Positions 1-10,600 of a stretch of 64,000 bases of DNA are shown here, in pieces (the first letter of the stretch is position 1; the number at the start of each line of letters is the position of its first letter). The notes beneath the pieces were generated by a model. It did no database searches and was not told where the DNA came from. It was given only the letters and a program-made list of their open reading frames with translations. A program made the position numbers and the translations under genes. The stretch is from Bordetella parapertussis (GTDB taxonomy: Bacteria; Pseudomonadota; Gammaproteobacteria; Burkholderiales; Burkholderiaceae_C), in assembly GCA_945901125.1 (NCBI GenBank), contig CAMDKD010000002.1, positions 62,001-126,000 of the forward strand, written 5' to 3'.

Positions 1-306
1 GGTGACCGCGATCGAGCGGCGCACCGAGGTTGCCCGGATATCGCGCACCGTGTTATCGAGTTGCGCCAGCATCTGGCTGACCACTTGCAGCAACTGCATG
101 CCGCCGCGGGTCAACTCCACCGAGCGCGAATGACGCACAAACAGACTTTGCCCGATGTCAGATTCAAGACCTTGTATTTGCCGACTGACAGCCGACTGGG
201 TGAGAGACAGTTCCTCTGCGGCTGCACTGAAATTCAATAAGCGAGCCGTGGCTTCAAAAGCCCGTAAAGGGCCGACAGACAAGGCGCGGGTTCTGAGCAT
301 GGACAT
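1..306 (-). CDS. LysR-family transcriptional regulator (N-terminal part)
   Basis: Reading the minus strand from an ATG at 306 gives 102 codons with no stop, running off the left edge. The first 65 or so residues are a LysR winged helix-turn-helix: a PLRAFEATARLLNFSAAAEELSLTQSAVSRQI stretch that matches the family core (only the family pattern is meant, written here in pieces: FEATARLLNFS, AAAEELSLTQSAVS), followed by LFVRHSRSVELT, the usual end of the DNA-binding domain. The effector-binding domain lies outside the window, so the inducer cannot be guessed. A second in-frame ATG at 300 is also possible. The gene is divergent from the DUF2917 gene at 459, and LysR proteins often control a divergent neighbour; that link is inference. 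Confidence 0.88.
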   Translation of the reverse strand, partial: MSMLRTRALSVGPLRAFEATARLLNFSAAAEELSLTQSAVSRQIQGLESDIGQSLFVRHSRSVELTRGGMQLLQVVSQMLAQLDNTVRDIRATSVRRSIAVT

Positions 307-458
307 GACGCATACCTGGGCAGTGAATGGACAGTCGATCAAGCTTAACGGTAAACAGCGTGCGATTGCATGCGGATTCAGCATGAATCAGCGGTCATTT
401 TTTCATTGGACTTGATCGGCTTAGGTTTGCAACATACATGCATTGACAGCACCGGGAC

Positions 459-767
459 ATGCGCATGAAGCCGCTGAATCAAACCTCTTTCGTGGTCTCT
501 CAACTCTGGGCTGCCCGCCCGCTGTGTGAACACCGCTTGCAAGTGCTGAGTGGCAGAGCGTGGGTCACACTGAGCGGTGACATGGACAAAGACAACCCCG
601 ACCATGTGCTGTTCAGCGGGGACAGCTTGCAGGTGGCTGCCGGACAGCACCTGGTAGTCGAGGCCTGGCCGCGCCACCCCACAGATGTGTTGACGCTCTG
701 CTGGCTGACGAGCGATAAATCAGAGGGCAGCGTGAAGACAGCATCAGTCTCAAGTCCGTCGGCATAA
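459..767 (+). CDS. DUF2917 family protein
   Basis: A 102-residue protein matching the DUF2917 pattern: GRAWVTLSGD near residue 32, then DHVLFSGDSLQVAAGQHLVVEAW, a cupin-like strand pattern. The family is common in Betaproteobacteria and has no known function. There is no signal peptide or membrane segment. It is divergent from the LysR gene and about 40 bp upstream of the metallo-beta-lactamase-fold gene. DUF2917 genes are often found beside LysR-type regulators, which supports the call. The start could also be the second Met (residue 3). Confidence 0.7.
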   Translation: MRMKPLNQTSFVVSQLWAARPLCEHRLQVLSGRAWVTLSGDMDKDNPDHVLFSGDSLQVAAGQHLVVEAWPRHPTDVLTLCWLTSDKSEGSVKTASVSSPSA

Positions 768-809
768 CTTGCTTATGATGGACGCATTCCCCATATCTCA
801 AGGTGTGCC

Positions 810-1790
810 ATGTCCAAAGCCTTTGCCAGCCAGAGCGATCTGAGCGATAAGAAAATCAGTTTCACCCGCCTGAGCGAGCATTGTTGGGCTTATACCGCTG
901 AAGGTGACCCGAATTCGGGCGTGATCATCGGCGACAAATACATACTGGTGAGCGACGCCACCGCCACGCCGCTGATGGCGCAGGACTTGATTGCGCGTAT
1001 CCGTGAGGTCAGCGACAAACCTATCAAGTACGTGTTGTTGACCCACTACCATGCGGTTCGTGTGTTGGGTGCGAGTGCTTATCTGGCCGAAGGTGCCACT
1101 GAAGTCATCGCCAGCAAAGGCACATACGACTTGATTGTTGAACGCGGCGCCGAGGACATGCAAAGCGAAATGGACCGCTTCCCGCGTTTGTTCAGAGGCG
1201 CTGACAGCGTGCCCGGATTGACCTGGCCGACCTTGGTGTTCGGCGACGGCAAGCCCGGCAGACACGGCAGTATCCGTTTGGATTTGGGTGGTGTCAGTGT
1301 CGACATCTGGCACCCGGGCGCAGGCCATACACGCGGCGACACGATTGCCTGGGTGGAGGCCGAGAAGGTCTTGTTCAGCGGTGACTTGGTCGAGTACCAA
1401 GCCGGTGTGTACACCGGAGACGCGCACCTTGCCGAATGGCCGGCTACTTTGGAAGCTTTACGTGGCTTGCAAGCAGAAGCCATCGTGCCTGGTCGCGGCG
1501 AAGCCATGATAGGCAACGCCAATGTCAACAAATCTCTGGACTACACCAAACTGTGGGTGGAAACTTTGTTTGCTTGCGGCAAGCAGGCGGTGGCGCAACA
1601 CTTGGATTTGAAAGCTGCCATGGCTTTGACGCGTCAGCACATGGACCCGGTGTTCGGCCAGGTGTTTATTTATGAACACTGTTTGCCTTTCGATGTCAGC
1701 CGTGCGTATGACGAGGCTAAGGGCATTGTCAATCCGCGCATTTGGACGGCTGAGCGTGACAAGGAAATGTGGGCTTCCCTGCAAAACTAA
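810..1790 (+). CDS. Metallo-beta-lactamase-fold hydrolase with degenerate metal motif
   Basis: A 326-residue protein with the MBL-fold layout: a first strand region (WAYTAEGDPNSGVIIGD), the loop THYHAVRVLGA at residues 78-88, GAGHTRGDTIAW near residue 170, and LFSGDLVEYQ near 190. In active zinc hydrolases the loop reads HxHxDH. Here it reads H79-Y-H81-A-V-R84, so the Asp and third His are missing, while the later GxxHxxGD His and the SGD Asp are kept. The protein probably binds one metal or has a changed site. It is cytoplasmic as judged from the absence of a signal peptide. An AAGGTG ribosome site lies just upstream of the ATG. The substrate is unknown. Confidence 0.75.
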   Translation: MSKAFASQSDLSDKKISFTRLSEHCWAYTAEGDPNSGVIIGDKYILVSDATATPLMAQDLIARIREVSDKPIKYVLLTHYHAVRVLGASAYLAEGATEVIASKGTYDLIVERGAEDMQSEMDRFPRLFRGADSVPGLTWPTLVFGDGKPGRHGSIRLDLGGVSVDIWHPGAGHTRGDTIAWVEAEKVLFSGDLVEYQAGVYTGDAHLAEWPATLEALRGLQAEAIVPGRGEAMIGNANVNKSLDYTKLWVETLFACGKQAVAQHLDLKAAMALTRQHMDPVFGQVFIYEHCLPFDVSRAYDEAKGIVNPRIWTAERDKEMWASLQN

Positions 1791-1793
1791 AGC

Positions 1794-2699
1794 TCAAGAC
1801 GGCTTGTACCGCATCAATTTGCGCACATCGTCTTCATAGCCTTTGAGTACCTTGACCGCGCGCGCGCGTTGCTCCGCTGTGGTGGTGTTGTGCAATTGAG
1901 CAGAGGCCTCGCAATTCGTGCGTTTGCGTTTTTTCAGGTAGGCAGCGTAGGCCGGATCGGGCGTATGCAAGACGCTTTGCAGCCACTCGCGCACCATGGC
2001 GCGCGCTTCCTCTGGGGCGGGACGGTTTTGCACTATCCGTTCATGCATGGCCAGATTGTCTTGTTGCAGGCGAATGCGTTCAGCGTAGTTGCGTTCGCCT
2101 TCAAAGCCTGAGTTTTGCGCCAGTTGTGTGAGCTGTTTCTTTTGCGCCGGACTGAGTCGGCCGTAAAAGCGTTCGGCGTTTTCCTGGCCTTTGTCGGTTT
2201 GCACCTCAAGTTGTGCTTGCTTTGACGAGTCAAGCTTCCATTCCTTTCGGTAATCTTTTAAGTCTTCTGTGTATTTTTTTCTCAGGACTTGCAGTTGCTT
2301 AGGCGTCAGACTGAGGCCCAAGCGGGCTGTCGGTTCTTCAAACTGCGTCAGCAAAGGTTCCAGACTGTCGGCGGCTTCATCAATCAGCGCACAAACCTGA
2401 TCGGCGCTGACATCGTCGGGTGCGAGTTGTTGCGCTTGGCTCAGCCATTTAGCGTACATAGGCAGTTGTTCACGGCGGTGCCATTCCAGCACTTGCTGCA
2501 AATCGGCCATGGCTTGCTTTTCTTGCGCTGCGTTCAAGTCCAGGTGAGGATTCAGCCACAAAAACATGTACAGATTCGGGGCATTGTTGTAGCCGGAGAC
2601 GACCAGGCTACAGCCTGACAATGCCAGCAGCCAGGCGCAAGCCGACAGTTTTGCCGCAAGCGCAAGCCAGCGCAGGCGCTGATTGATAATCGCAGTCAT
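1794..2699 (-). CDS. DUF6279-like outer-membrane lipoprotein
   Basis: The minus-strand frame stays open upstream to 2834, but an ATG at 2699 gives a clean lipoprotein signal: MTAIINQRLRWLALAAKL, then a hydrophobic stretch ending in the lipobox LALSGC. The resulting protein is 301 residues. The mature part is soluble, helical and rich in Gln and charged residues (SLTPKQLQVLRKKY, RLSPAQKKQLTQLA), resembling the DUF6279 lipoproteins of Proteobacteria; no function is known. It converges with the gene ending at 1790. Its start lies only 16 bp from the glmU start, so the two divergent promoters must overlap each other's coding region. Confidence 0.65.
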   Translation of the reverse strand: MTAIINQRLRWLALAAKLSACAWLLALSGCSLVVSGYNNAPNLYMFLWLNPHLDLNAAQEKQAMADLQQVLEWHRREQLPMYAKWLSQAQQLAPDDVSADQVCALIDEAADSLEPLLTQFEEPTARLGLSLTPKQLQVLRKKYTEDLKDYRKEWKLDSSKQAQLEVQTDKGQENAERFYGRLSPAQKKQLTQLAQNSGFEGERNYAERIRLQQDNLAMHERIVQNRPAPEEARAMVREWLQSVLHTPDPAYAAYLKKRKRTNCEASAQLHNTTTAEQRARAVKVLKGYEDDVRKLMRYKPS

Positions 2700-2715
2700 A
2701 CAGGGAAGTAAATTC

Positions 2716-4101
2716 ATGTCAAACATTGATGTGGTGATCATGGCGGCGGGCAAAGGCACCCGCATGCAAAGCAGTATGCCTAAAGTCTTGCACCGTTTGG
2801 GTGGCAGGGCTTTGTTGCAGCATGTGATAGACACGGCGCAGCATATTCAGGCGCGGCGCGTGGTGGTCATCACCGGCCATGGTGCCGAGCAGGTGGAGTC
2901 CATGTTGGCAGCGCAAAGCGGCTTGCAGTCCGTGCGCCAAATGCCGCAACTCGGCACCGGACACGCCATGCAGCAAGCTGTTCCGGTGTTGGAAGACGAT
3001 GGTGTGACACTGGTCTTGTCCGGCGATGTGCCTTTGATTCAGGCGGATACTTTGCTGGCTTTGTTGACACTGTGCGACAACAGTCACTTGGCTTTGCTGA
3101 CATTGCAAACACCAACGCCTGCCGGTTACGGCCGTATTTTGCGCAACCCGCAGCAACAGGTCACAGGGATTGTTGAAGAAAAAGATGCCAGCGATGAGCA
3201 GAAAAAAATAAGCGAGATTTACAGCGGCATCATGGCGGTTCCTACGCGCTTGCTGCGCGCCTGGCTGGCGCGGCTGGACAACCGCAATGCCCAAGGCGAG
3301 TTTTATTTGACCGATGTGGTTGGCTTCGCTGCGGCTGATGGCTGCGAGGTGAGGGCACATTGCATAACCCAGGCTTGGCAGGTCGAGGGCATCAACACGC
3401 CTGTGCAATTGGCGACGCTGGAGCGCACGTTCCAGCTGCTGCAAGCACAGGCCTTGATGCGCCAGGGCGTGCGGCTGGCCGATCCGGCGCGGCTGGATGT
3501 GCGCGGCGAGCTGGTCTGCGGCGCAGATGTAGAAATCGATGTGAACAATGTGTTTGAAGGCCGGGTCAGTCTGGGCGAAGGTGTACATATCGGGCCCAAC
3601 TGCGTGATCATCAATGCCGAAATCGGCGACGGTACCCGTGTGCTGGGCTTTACTCATATCAACGGCGAGGACAAAGGCGTGCGCATAGGCAAGGGCGCGC
3701 GCATCGGACCGTTTGCGCGGCTGCGTCCCGGCGCTGATCTGGGCGATGAAGTGCACATCGGAAATTTTGTTGAAGTGAAAAACAGCAGCCTGGCCAAAGG
3801 TGCCAAGGCCAATCACCTGGCCTATCTGGGTGACCTGAGCGTCGGCGAACGGGTCAACTATGGTGCCGGTGTTATTTCGGCCAATTACGACGGTGTCAAC
3901 AAGCACCACACCACCATTGAGGCAGATGTGCACATAGGCAGCAACAGCGTGCTGGTGTCACCATTGACTGTCGCTGCGGGCGGCACCATTGGCGCGGGCT
4001 CGGTGATCACCAAAGACACTGCACCGGGTGCGTTGACGGTGGCGCGCGGCAAGCAAGTCAGCATTCCCGGCTGGCAGCGGCCGGTGAAAAAAAACAAATA
4101 A
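2716..4101 (+). CDS. glmU: Bifunctional UDP-GlcNAc pyrophosphorylase / glucosamine-1-phosphate acetyltransferase
   Basis: Acetylates glucosamine-1-phosphate and then uridylates it to UDP-GlcNAc, the precursor of peptidoglycan and lipid A. The 461-residue protein starts at the ATG at 2716 behind AGGGAAG; an upstream start at 2683 would add an unlikely tail. The N-terminal nucleotidyltransferase shows AAGKGTRM with the following PKVLH, and GDVPLI. The C-terminal half is a left-handed beta-helix of hexapeptide repeats (VHIGPNCVIINAEIGDGT and similar), with NFVEVKNS, YGAGVISANYDG and GAGSVITKD in the acetyltransferase site. glmS follows 12 bp downstream, so the two steps feeding UDP-GlcNAc are probably co-transcribed. 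Confidence 0.97.
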   Translation: MSNIDVVIMAAGKGTRMQSSMPKVLHRLGGRALLQHVIDTAQHIQARRVVVITGHGAEQVESMLAAQSGLQSVRQMPQLGTGHAMQQAVPVLEDDGVTLVLSGDVPLIQADTLLALLTLCDNSHLALLTLQTPTPAGYGRILRNPQQQVTGIVEEKDASDEQKKISEIYSGIMAVPTRLLRAWLARLDNRNAQGEFYLTDVVGFAAADGCEVRAHCITQAWQVEGINTPVQLATLERTFQLLQAQALMRQGVRLADPARLDVRGELVCGADVEIDVNNVFEGRVSLGEGVHIGPNCVIINAEIGDGTRVLGFTHINGEDKGVRIGKGARIGPFARLRPGADLGDEVHIGNFVEVKNSSLAKGAKANHLAYLGDLSVGERVNYGAGVISANYDGVNKHHTTIEADVHIGSNSVLVSPLTVAAGGTIGAGSVITKDTAPGALTVARGKQVSIPGWQRPVKKNK

Positions 4102-4113
4102 AGGGCAGATACT

Positions 4114-6003
4114 ATGTGCGGCATCGTCGGTGCGGTTTCCAGCCGCAATATGGTTCCTGTATTGGTTCAAGGCCTGCAACGCCTGGAGTACCGTGGCTAT
4201 GACTCTTGCGGCGTGGCGGTCAATGCGGATGCGCCGCAGCTTGGTCAAGCCGCCGGTTTGCAGCGTGCCCGCAGTACCTCGCGGGTGGCCGAACTGGTCG
4301 CGCAGGTGAACGACGCAGCAGGCGGATTGCAGGGCAAAACAGGCATTGCCCATACGCGCTGGGCAACCCACGGCGCGCCTGCGGTGCACAACGCACACCC
4401 GCACTTCAGCAACGGGCCGGGTCAGTCTGTCAGCGATTCAGTGGCGCGTATCGCGCTGGTGCACAACGGCATCATCGAAAACCATGAAGAACTGCGTGCG
4501 CAGTTGCAGGCCAAGGGCTACGTGTTTGCCAGCCAGACCGACACCGAGGTGATGGTGCATTTGATTGATTCTTTGTACCAGGGCGATGTGTTGCAAGCGG
4601 TGACACAGGCTATTGCACAGTTGCATGGTGCGTTTGCCATTGCCGTGATTGCCAGAGACGAGCCTCAGCGTGTCATCGGCGCCAGAGCAGGCTCGCCGCT
4701 GATTTTGGGTGTGGGTCAAGGTGAAAATTTTCTGGCCAGCGATGCCATGGCACTGGCCGGGGTGACCGATCAAATTGTGTATCTTGCCGAAGGTGATGTG
4801 GTCGATCTGCAATTGAATACGTACACGGTCTACGACGCAACACAACAAGTGGTGTTGCGTGAAGTGCAAACGGTACAGGCGCACAGCGGCGCAGCCGAGT
4901 TAGGCCCTTACCGTCACTACATGCAAAAGGAAATCTTCGAGCAGCCGCGCGCGATTGCCGATACGCTGGAAGGCATTGAAGGCATAGTGCCGCAACTGTT
5001 TGACCACGCAGATCGCCAGGGGGAAGCCGCCGAGGTATTTGCAGCCACTGACTCGGTGCTGATACTGGCTTGTGGCACCAGTTATTACAGCGCTTGTGTG
5101 GCCAAGTACTGGCTGGAATCGCTGGCGCAGATTCCGTGTCAGGTGGAGGTTGCCAGTGAATACCGTTACCGCGACAGCGTGCCTGACCCGCGCACGCTGG
5201 TGGTCACCATCAGCCAGTCGGGGGAAACCGCCGATACGCTGGCGGCCTTGCGCCACGCGCAAAGCCTGGGCATGAGGCATACGCTCACCATTTGCAATGT
5301 GGCCACCTCGGCCATGGTGCGCGAGTGCAAGCTGGCCTATATCACCCGCGCTGGCGTGGAAATCGGCGTGGCCTCGACCAAGGCGTTCACGACGCAACTC
5401 GCAGGCCTGTTTTTGTTGACGCTGACCTTGGCGAAATCCAGAGGTCGCTTGAATGCAGAGACAGAGGCACAACACCTCAAAGCCATGCGGCATTTGCCGC
5501 TGGCATTGCAAAGTGTGTTGGCCTTGGAGCCGCAAGTCATCGCCTGGTCGCAGGACTTTGCGAACAAGGAAAACGCCTTGTTTCTGGGGCGTGGCATGCA
5601 TTACCCGATTGCCATGGAAGGCGCTTTAAAGCTCAAAGAGATCAGCTATATCCATGCGGAAGCCTACCCGGCCGGTGAGTTGAAACACGGCCCGCTGGCG
5701 CTGGTCACCAGCGCCATGCCGGTGGTGACAGTCGCTCCCAACGACGCCTTGCTGGAAAAACTCAAAAGCAATTTGCAGGAAGTGCGCGCGCGCGGCGGCG
5801 TCTTGTATGTGCTGGCAGACGCCGACACACGCATTCAGTCCGGCGAAGGCTTGCACGTGATACGCATGCCCGAGCATTACGGTGCTTTGTCGCCGCTGTT
5901 GCACGTGGTGCCTTTGCAATTGCTGGCTTATCACACCGCTTGCGCCAGAGGTACGGATGTGGACAAACCAAGGAACTTGGCCAAGAGCGTGACGGTGGAA
6001 TAG
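4114..6003 (+). CDS. glmS: Glutamine-fructose-6-phosphate aminotransferase (isomerizing)
   Basis: Makes glucosamine-6-phosphate from fructose-6-phosphate and glutamine, the first committed step of amino sugar synthesis. The 629-residue protein begins MCGIVGAV, so Cys2 becomes the N-terminal nucleophile of the glutaminase domain; RLEYRGYDS and HTRWATHG are also present. The C-terminal half has two SIS sugar isomerase domains with [27 protein letters not shown] and a KSVTVE C-terminus. It is about 20 residues longer than the E. coli enzyme, which is not unusual. It sits 12 bp after glmU. No glmS ribozyme is expected in Proteobacteria and none was seen. Confidence 0.97.
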   Translation: MCGIVGAVSSRNMVPVLVQGLQRLEYRGYDSCGVAVNADAPQLGQAAGLQRARSTSRVAELVAQVNDAAGGLQGKTGIAHTRWATHGAPAVHNAHPHFSNGPGQSVSDSVARIALVHNGIIENHEELRAQLQAKGYVFASQTDTEVMVHLIDSLYQGDVLQAVTQAIAQLHGAFAIAVIARDEPQRVIGARAGSPLILGVGQGENFLASDAMALAGVTDQIVYLAEGDVVDLQLNTYTVYDATQQVVLREVQTVQAHSGAAELGPYRHYMQKEIFEQPRAIADTLEGIEGIVPQLFDHADRQGEAAEVFAATDSVLILACGTSYYSACVAKYWLESLAQIPCQVEVASEYRYRDSVPDPRTLVVTISQSGETADTLAALRHAQSLGMRHTLTICNVATSAMVRECKLAYITRAGVEIGVASTKAFTTQLAGLFLLTLTLAKSRGRLNAETEAQHLKAMRHLPLALQSVLALEPQVIAWSQDFANKENALFLGRGMHYPIAMEGALKLKEISYIHAEAYPAGELKHGPLALVTSAMPVVTVAPNDALLEKLKSNLQEVRARGGVLYVLADADTRIQSGEGLHVIRMPEHYGALSPLLHVVPLQLLAYHTACARGTDVDKPRNLAKSVTVE

Positions 6004-6076
6004 GATTAATTACTGGCAATCACTGGCGGTATATCTGGCTAGACTCAAACAATCATCAATTTTTGATTTTTGTCCT

Positions 6077-6964
6077 GTGTACAAATATTTTTTATGTATT
6101 TTTCTGAGTGCTTGCGGCAGCGGTTCAAGTGATGACCCGCCTGCGCCTACTTCGCCTACTGCGCCTCAACTGAGTTCACTCAGCCTCAGCCAATCGGCTT
6201 ACCAAGCGAATAACGGCAAGATCCTGCTGAAGGCTTCAGGCAATGTTGCCGTCAACGCTTACTGCTTCAAAACCGACACGGCCAAACCTCTGGCAAGCGA
6301 TGGCTGTTTTCAGAGTGAAACCAGCAAGACCATTGATTTGAACGGCAGTCAAGCGCTTTACTACGTGTGGGGCAAGAGCGCCACCAATCAGGTCAGTGAC
6401 ACAAGCTTGTATGGTGGATCTTGTTCTAGCGATGGTTTTGCCGCATCTGCCAAAAGCAGTTTGCCGACAGTTTGCATGATGACCGATCAGGGCGAGATGG
6501 TGATTGAACTTGAAAACAGCAAAGCGCCTGTGACCGTGAGCAATTTTTTAAAGTATGTGAACGCAGGTTTTTACAGCGGCACGGTGTTTCACAGGCTGAG
6601 TCCGAATTTTGTGCAAGGTGGCGGCGGCGCGCAAATTGTGAATCAACAATTGGTGTCTAAAAATCCTTTGTACGACCCTATCGTTCTAGAAAAACCCGGC
6701 GTCACCAAAGTGCTTAACAATATTTACTCGATTGCCATGGCAAGAACCTCTGTTGAAAATTCGGCTACCTCCGGCTTCTTCATCAATCTAGACAATAACT
6801 CGGGTTTTAATGCAGACAGCAATGCGTATGCAGCATTCGGCAGACTGATTCATGGCTTTTCAACCGCACAAGCTATTTCTAAATTCCCCGGGGCAACTTC
6901 CGGCGACGGGACAGTGACCCCGTCTACTCCGCCAGTGATTCAATGGGTGATACAGCTGAAATAG
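6077..6964 (+). CDS. Lipoprotein peptidyl-prolyl isomerase, cyclophilin type
   Basis: A 295-residue protein from a GTG start. It has a very short lipoprotein signal ending in FLSAC at residues 9-13, then a Ser/Pro-rich linker and about 100 residues with no recognised domain. A cyclophilin domain begins near residue 130: TDQGEMVIELENSKAPVTVSNFL, then FYSGTVFHRL and VQGGG, the signature of the prolyl isomerase core. The later part (ATSGFFINLDNN and AFGRLIHG) also matches. It probably folds envelope proteins from a membrane anchor. The start is not certain, since no good ribosome site precedes the GTG; the only nearby ATG is out of frame. Confidence 0.8.
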   Translation: MYKYFLCIFLSACGSGSSDDPPAPTSPTAPQLSSLSLSQSAYQANNGKILLKASGNVAVNAYCFKTDTAKPLASDGCFQSETSKTIDLNGSQALYYVWGKSATNQVSDTSLYGGSCSSDGFAASAKSSLPTVCMMTDQGEMVIELENSKAPVTVSNFLKYVNAGFYSGTVFHRLSPNFVQGGGGAQIVNQQLVSKNPLYDPIVLEKPGVTKVLNNIYSIAMARTSVENSATSGFFINLDNNSGFNADSNAYAAFGRLIHGFSTAQAISKFPGATSGDGTVTPSTPPVIQWVIQLK

Positions 6965-7035
6965 GTTTGGGGTTCAGTAGACACTGTGAGCCGTTCATAA
7001 GTTAAAGTCATTTCCCTGTTTAACGGGGAAAACTG

Positions 7036-7605
7036 ATGACACAAGATTACACCAGCACACCGGATAACCTGCCGGTGCCACAGGATGACGGCGCCGCTGA
7101 TCATTTGCTTGGCATGCGTTTGCCGGCCCTGGCCTTGAGTTCCACCCTGGGCGGCCAAGTCGACGTATCCGCACTCAGCGGCTATGTGTTGATTTACTGT
7201 TATCCCATGACCGGGCAACCGGGCGTGCCCTTGCCGCCGGGCTGGGACCAGATTCCCGGGGCGCGCGGCTGCACCCCGCAGACCACAGCCTACCGCGACC
7301 ATTACTCAGAGTTAGAGGAAATTGGCGTGCAAGTGTTCGGACTCAGTACCCAGACCACAGATTACCAGCTGGAAATGGCGCAACGCCTGCATTTGCCGTT
7401 TGCGGTGCTGAGTGATGAACACATGGCGTATGCCCAAGCTTTGCGCTTGCCGACGTTTCATACCTCGGGCATGCATTTGCTCAAACGGCTCACACTGATT
7501 GCCAAAGACGGCGAAGTCGTGGCGGTGAAGTACCCGATTTTTCCCAGCAACAGCGATGCTGCCTGGGCGCTGGATTGGTTGCGTCATCACAAAGCGCAGA
7601 ACTGA
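7036..7605 (+). CDS. Peroxiredoxin-like thiol reductase (AhpC/TSA family)
   Basis: A 189-residue cytoplasmic redoxin-fold protein. After SGYVLIYCYPMTG (residues 48-60) the usual P-x-x-x-T-x-x-C site is stretched by an inserted loop (QPGVPLPPGWDQIPGARG), so the likely peroxidatic residue is C79 in RGCTPQ, followed by YRDHYSEL as in the BCP/PrxQ branch. Downstream GVQVFGLSTQTTDYQ and FAVLSDEH match the family. It probably reduces peroxides using thioredoxin or a similar donor. A small cluster of such long-loop peroxiredoxins is known in Proteobacteria. It converges with the giant gene, whose stop is 13 bp away. Confidence 0.8.
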   Translation: MTQDYTSTPDNLPVPQDDGAADHLLGMRLPALALSSTLGGQVDVSALSGYVLIYCYPMTGQPGVPLPPGWDQIPGARGCTPQTTAYRDHYSELEEIGVQVFGLSTQTTDYQLEMAQRLHLPFAVLSDEHMAYAQALRLPTFHTSGMHLLKRLTLIAKDGEVVAVKYPIFPSNSDAAWALDWLRHHKAQN

Positions 7606-7617
7606 AAGAGGCGTTGG

Positions 7618-10600
7618 TCATATCACGGTATCGGCCTGCAAGCCGTACATCAGTGAACGCAGTGTGACTTCAGCGACTGTTTGTCTGGTGTAAATCCCGC
7701 TCAATTGGATAGACAAAGCGTTGCTGGTGTTAAAGACGCCGTCGCCGCTCAGATCAAACTTTAATAATGCGTCATTGCTGCTCTTTGTCAATTGCACACA
7801 ATCTTCAATAAAACTGTCAGCGGCAAAGCCGCTAAGCAATTCATCCAAGTCCAGGTGATCGCCTTGTGTGATGTTGAAATCATCGATAGTGATGTTGCCG
7901 TTCATACCTGCGTTTTTGATGCGAAACACATCGGCACCGCTACCCCCGCGAAGCGTGGCTGAAGTTGCGGTCGGGGCGACCAGCAAATCGCTAGAGCTAC
8001 CGCCTAACAAGGTGTCGGCGCCGCCATTACCGAACAAGGCAACAGAAGCAGACGCAGCACTGGCGTCTATTTGTTCGCCGTTGACGGTACCAAGGTAAAG
8101 CTTGGTGAAGCCTAGCTGCATGCCCAGCATTGAATACACGGGGGCATTGGCAAAATCCAACTGATGCACACCTGAGCCGGTATTCGTGTAATTCAATGTC
8201 AAAGATTTGCCACTCAAGGATGAGGATTGCAAAGCCAGGCCGTCCAGTTGGCAACTGAGATTGCCTGTACTTACCAGTGGTTGATCGAATGAAAGTGTCA
8301 GGCTGGAGCCGATCATGGAGACTGCAAGCAGGTCTGGTTTTGCTGACATGTTTTGTTGTTGAGTCAGTGTTTGTATGAAACTCGTGTCATTGACTTGTGC
8401 CCAGCCAGAGAGTTGACCGGAGAGGTCGAACTGGGCCTGCGTGAATACGCCGCTTGTTTCGTAGGAAAAAATATGATCAAGACTTGGATCGAAATCGGTG
8501 ATGCGTGCATTGATGCCGGCTAAATCAGGCAAAGCAGTTTGACCTTTGAAGAAGATAAAGTTGTCGCCGCCTTGACCGCCTGTGCCAACGCTGTTGCCGC
8601 CCATCCATAACCAGTCGTCGGCAATGCCGCCGTCAAGTTGACTGCCGTTACCGTAAGCCATCAGCACATCGTTTCCAGCGTTGCCGTTGAGCATGCTTTT
8701 ACCGTCATGCAGACCTTGCAAGACATCGTTACCATCGCCGCCAAATGCGTTTTCAATGCGTGTGCCGGGCGTCATGCGGACTTGAAAACGGTCCAGAGAA
8801 AACCAGCCGTGCGGACCCAAATCCAGCTTCACATCCGTGCCTAGCGCAGAACCCATGAAGCTGTCGTTGCCGTTGTCACGGTCATCCAGCCACAACATCT
8901 GCTTTTTAGTCGCTGCATCTGCCACATCGGTGTAGGTGGTGCGCATCTCATCTGTATACACATAGCGTTGATCAGCGCTTTTTTCATCACCTAAAAACAG
9001 AAGTTTGATGTCTTTGACGGTTGCGTTAAGTGGGACTGTTAGATTGGGTCCAGAAGGTGCGGCGTGAGAAAAGCTCAGTGTCCACGTACCCTTGCTGCTC
9101 TCGCCCCAAAACCTATGGGTGGGCATTTGAAATTCCATGTGACGAACGAGATGGCTGTCAGTGGTGCCGCCCATCCAAGTGTCGCCAGTCAATATCTGGC
9201 TGACAGTGCCGGAAGGTGAGGTTAAATCCAGTTTGAGTAAATCAAACCTGTTGTCATCAAAAAATCCTTCTATCACGACTGCTTGCACATCCATATCCTC
9301 AGTCACGATCAGGCTGGTTTGAGTTTCAACATTGGCTTGACCTGAAACCGGGTAAATTTTGAAAGAAGCGTCTTTGATGGTACCAATCAGGTTTTGATTG
9401 GTATCTTTAAACGAAAGCTGAATGTCTGTGACTGTTGCCCCAGGTGTTGTAGGGCCAGCGTGTGAAAAATCCAACTGCCATGTGCCTTGAGTGAATATTT
9501 TGCTTAAGTTATTGTTGCCAAGTACGTTGATACTTGAAGTGAAAACACCATTAGCAGTAGTAGGTCTGGAAAAGTTATAACTGCTTCTGTCAGGTGCTAT
9601 CAAGGTGATATCCAAACTGCTGTAATTTGGGTCATTGATATTTACGCTTAAGACTACTTCACCTAAGGCTATGGTTTTGTTAAATGTTAAAAAAGCAGAT
9701 ACGTCAGTACCGGCTGATGTTGATAAGCTTCTGATGTAGTAACTGGATGGGGTAGCAGTGTCCTCACTCAGTTTTTGAGTCCAATTCGCCGCAGTGGCGG
9801 GGTCATACCCGGCTTTGAGCCAGTCTGTGGCCAGGCGAGTGGCGTTGTAAGCGTTGATCAGGCCAAAACCTGCTAGATGCGAAAAATGCAGACCGGCGCC
9901 ATTCAGTGTTCTGGCTGCATTAAGGTTGAATCCAGCGAAAGGTGTGGTTGTGGCTAAATAACTTGAACTGTAAGCAACGATATCTTGTACGTCTCTGAAA
10001 CCTAATCCCGGGTTGGCTTGCAACATCAATGCAATTGTGCCGGACACGAAAGGTGCAGCAAAGCTGGTACCACCATCCCCGGTAGCCACGGCACTCAGGC
10101 TTTCGCCGATCGTAGAGAAATCTGTGACTTCACCAGTATCTCTCGATATCGAGGCGATGGTAAGGTAACCGGGAAAGTTATGCTGTTCAGTCACGCTGAC
10201 ATTAGACTTATTACCATCATTCCCGGATGAGTAAACCACGATTTTCCCAAGCCCGTTGCGTCCAAGTTGCAGCGAATCAATGGCCATGAGGGGATGAAAA
10301 TTCAGCACATAAGGCCTCCCGGAGCCCTTGCTGATGTTTTGAACATCTACGTCAGGGTAACTGCCCCAACCTATGCTGGTTTCATAAGACACACCTGTGG
10401 TCTCGCTGTTCCAACCGCCGGAAAATTTCAGTGCAGTCTCATAGCCATGTGTTTGATTAATACCGATGGTGCTGCCTTTTAATACCCGGCCTTTCGCGAA
10501 GTCGTTCAACTCAGGTCTAAAATATATATCTTCGGCTTCAACCTCAACACCACGTCCGCTTAGACCGGTCAAGCCTGTATTCCAAGTTTCCCAAACTTGA

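Noticed and set aside
6077..6964. Phage or plasmid origin of the lipoprotein cyclophilin
   Set aside because: The domain and the flanking genes are ordinary chromosomal ones; only its start codon is unusual.
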